Below are positions 5,021 to 6,546 of a stretch of 6,546 bases of DNA, piece after piece; position 1 is the stretch's first letter, and the number at the start of each line of letters is the position of its first letter. The stretch is from positions 1-6,546 of the forward strand of contig CBFIHR010000138.1 in assembly GCA_965662365.1 (NCBI GenBank), given 5' to 3'. Below the pieces are notes generated by a model. The model was not told where the DNA came from and did not search any database. It saw only the letters and a list, made by a program, of their open reading frames with translations. Source of the stretch: CAWVWD01 sp965662365. GTDB lineage: Bacteria; Bacteroidota; Bacteroidia; Chitinophagales; Saprospiraceae. The translations under genes were made by a program, and so were the position numbers.

Positions 5021-6546
5021 ATGAAATCACTAAACACTTTATTTAAAGTACTGATGGTGATGTTGTTAACAGCTGGTTCTGTCTCTGCACAGTACGTTAC
5101 TGTTGGTTCCGCTACAGGAACAAACACGACTACGGGAGCTGCCCCTATCAACATTTTCTACAGAAGTATGCATTATCAAGTTGTATATACCGCAGCGGAA
5201 TTGACTGCTGCTGGTTTTCTACCGAATGCAACTATTCAAGAATTAGGTTGGGATGTTACTGGAACGCCTCTTTATGCATTACCGAACTATACTATCCGTA
5301 TGGATCACACGACTAATACAAACGGGTCAACTAACATTCCTACTGCTGGTATGACGCAGGTGTATAACTCGGCATCTTACGCTCCTACTGCAGGTGGATT
5401 TGATATGTTAGTATTATCAACACCTTTTATTTGGAATGGTACAGATAACATAGTTGTTGATGTTTGTTTCGATCAAGTTAGTCCTACTTACAATTCTTCT
5501 GGACAGGTAAGTACCTACAACGCAACTACTGGCTCACGCTATGTTAGATCAGATGCAAGTTCTCAATGTGGTGTTAATACGACTACAACTGTAGCATATA
5601 AGCCTGTTGTACAATTTTTGATTTCTAATGGATCAGCTCCAAGTTGTGCTATGGTAGATAACCCTGTGACTGCAAACAACGTTACGGCATTTACAGCAGA
5701 TATTACTTGGACACATCCTGGTACACCTGTAAGCTACATTGTAGAATATGGTCCTGCAGGATTTGCACCTGGTACAGGAACAACAGTAACGCCTACGGCT
5801 TCTCCTGCTTTGTTAACAAACTTGAGCCCTGCTCAGGATTATACAGCGAGAGTACAGGCGGTTTGTGGTACTGCTGTTGGAGATACAAGTTTTGCAGCTG
5901 CTGTAAACTTTACAACACTTTGTGCTACATTCACAGCTCCTTATACAGAAAACTTCGCTGGAGGTGCTACACCTAACTGTTGGTCACAATCTGCAGTAGT
6001 TGGTGGTCCTTGGGTCTTTTCAGGAAACCCTGGATATGATGCGTCTGGTTTACAATCACACACAGCAGATGGTTCACATTTCGCATGGGTAGATTTCTCT
6101 TCTCCAAACGATCAGCAAGTTGTTCTTGAGGTAAATACTGTAGATGTATCTGCATTACCTTCAGCGGCATTATCATTCTGGCACTACAGTAATTTTCAAA
6201 GTTATTTAACAAGTTCTTCAAATAACTTCCTTTATGTACAAGCACAGGATGCTGGAGGAAACTGGGATACTTTGGCAACTATTCAGCAGAATGACCCTGA
6301 CTGGCAGTTCAAGTTGTATGACTTAGGAAATTACATTAACAACGGTTTAGTTAAAGTACGTTTCATGGCGGATTATGAAGGTACAGGTACAGCATTCTAT
6401 AATGACTTAGCTATTGATGATGTTAAGATTGATGCTATGCCTACTGCGGCTTGTGCTCCTGTAATGGCTCCTGATACGACTGACTTTGAAGACGGTGGTG
6501 CATTGAACGCTTGTTGGGAACAAGCAGATACAACTTTAGATAATTT
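5021..6546 (+). CDS. Large secreted protein with FN-III and MAM-like modules (5' part)
   Basis: The first 508 codons are present and the frame is open at the window edge, so the C-terminus, including any type IX sorting domain, is not visible. The ATG at 5021 starts a clear Sec signal peptide, with likely cleavage after Ala23 (GSVSA-Q). Residues 25-204 form an N-terminal domain (APINIFYRSMHYQVVYTA, later RSDASSQCG) that I know from multidomain surface proteins of Crocinitomicaceae-like bacteria. Residues about 207-298 are a fibronectin type III module (ADITWTHPG, YIVEYGP, LSPAQDYTARVQAVC). Residues about 301-472 are a MAM-like, concanavalin-type jelly roll opening with APYTENF and closing with NDLAIDDVKI. 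A second copy opens near 478 (CAPVMAPDTTDFEDGG, then CW). The protein is rich in Thr, Ala and Gly and poor in Lys. It is probably exported by the type IX system and used for adhesion or as a surface scaffold; no catalytic motif is visible in this part. Confidence 0.85.
   Translation, partial: MKSLNTLFKVLMVMLLTAGSVSAQYVTVGSATGTNTTTGAAPINIFYRSMHYQVVYTAAELTAAGFLPNATIQELGWDVTGTPLYALPNYTIRMDHTTNTNGSTNIPTAGMTQVYNSASYAPTAGGFDMLVLSTPFIWNGTDNIVVDVCFDQVSPTYNSSGQVSTYNATTGSRYVRSDASSQCGVNTTTTVAYKPVVQFLISNGSAPSCAMVDNPVTANNVTAFTADITWTHPGTPVSYIVEYGPAGFAPGTGTTVTPTASPALLTNLSPAQDYTARVQAVCGTAVGDTSFAAAVNFTTLCATFTAPYTENFAGGATPNCWSQSAVVGGPWVFSGNPGYDASGLQSHTADGSHFAWVDFSSPNDQQVVLEVNTVDVSALPSAALSFWHYSNFQSYLTSSSNNFLYVQAQDAGGNWDTLATIQQNDPDWQFKLYDLGNYINNGLVKVRFMADYEGTGTAFYNDLAIDDVKIDAMPTAACAPVMAPDTTDFEDGGALNACWEQADTTLDN

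Noticed and set aside
4954..5154. Minus-strand open frame of 66 codons
   Set aside because: It overlaps the promoter and signal peptide region of the secreted protein; no support for coding.
5707..6278. Two further open frames (plus 5707-5976 and minus 5973-6278)
   Set aside because: Both are out-of-frame shadows of the continuous secreted-protein frame starting at 5021; the Cys/Trp-rich translation of the first is typical of a shifted frame.

Overview
The window looks like chromosomal DNA from an AT-rich Bacteroidota bacterium, most likely a flavobacterial or Crocinitomicaceae/Fluviicola-like marine or freshwater lineage. This rests on three things. Several candidate promoters have the Bacteroidota pattern (TTG about 17-23 bp from a TAnnTTTG-like box). 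Ribosome binding sites are mostly weak or absent. The right end holds a large secreted protein with fibronectin-III and MAM-like modules, typical of type IX secretion cargo in this phylum. The species assignment is inference.

Left third (about 110-2760, minus strand): a phosphate-type gene set read right to left as pstA-like, pstB-like, phoU. The pstA-like and pstB-like genes overlap by 14 bp. phoU follows after a 254-bp gap and ends at a hairpin that could be a terminator. PhoU is normal. The PstB-like protein keeps the family framework and length but has lost the key residue of every ATPase motif I could align: Walker A Ser/Thr, Q-loop Gln, GGQ of the signature, catalytic Glu, D-loop Asp and switch His. 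The lone PstA-like permease is short, and no pstC or pstS lies beside it. The reading frames are nevertheless intact and headed by a good promoter with phased AAGTT repeats, two of them forming a 7-4-7 direct repeat like a PhoB-type box. My main hypothesis is a transport-dead Pst relic kept as a regulatory or sensing complex with PhoU.

Middle (about 3018-4611): a small plus-strand lipoprotein gene with an SRCP-x5-C motif; then a short 8-bp tandem repeat and a possible helix-turn-helix gene fragment; then a minus-strand PLP-dependent gene of the ACC deaminase/D-cysteine desulfhydrase family. Its active-site residues favour a D-cysteine desulfhydrase-like enzyme over a true ACC deaminase.

Right part (about 4546-6546): a 475-bp AT-rich divergent intergenic region with a perfect 17-bp palindrome just upstream of a candidate promoter, then the 5' part of a large secreted modular protein that runs off the window. 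No RNA genes, CRISPR arrays or complete mobile elements were seen.
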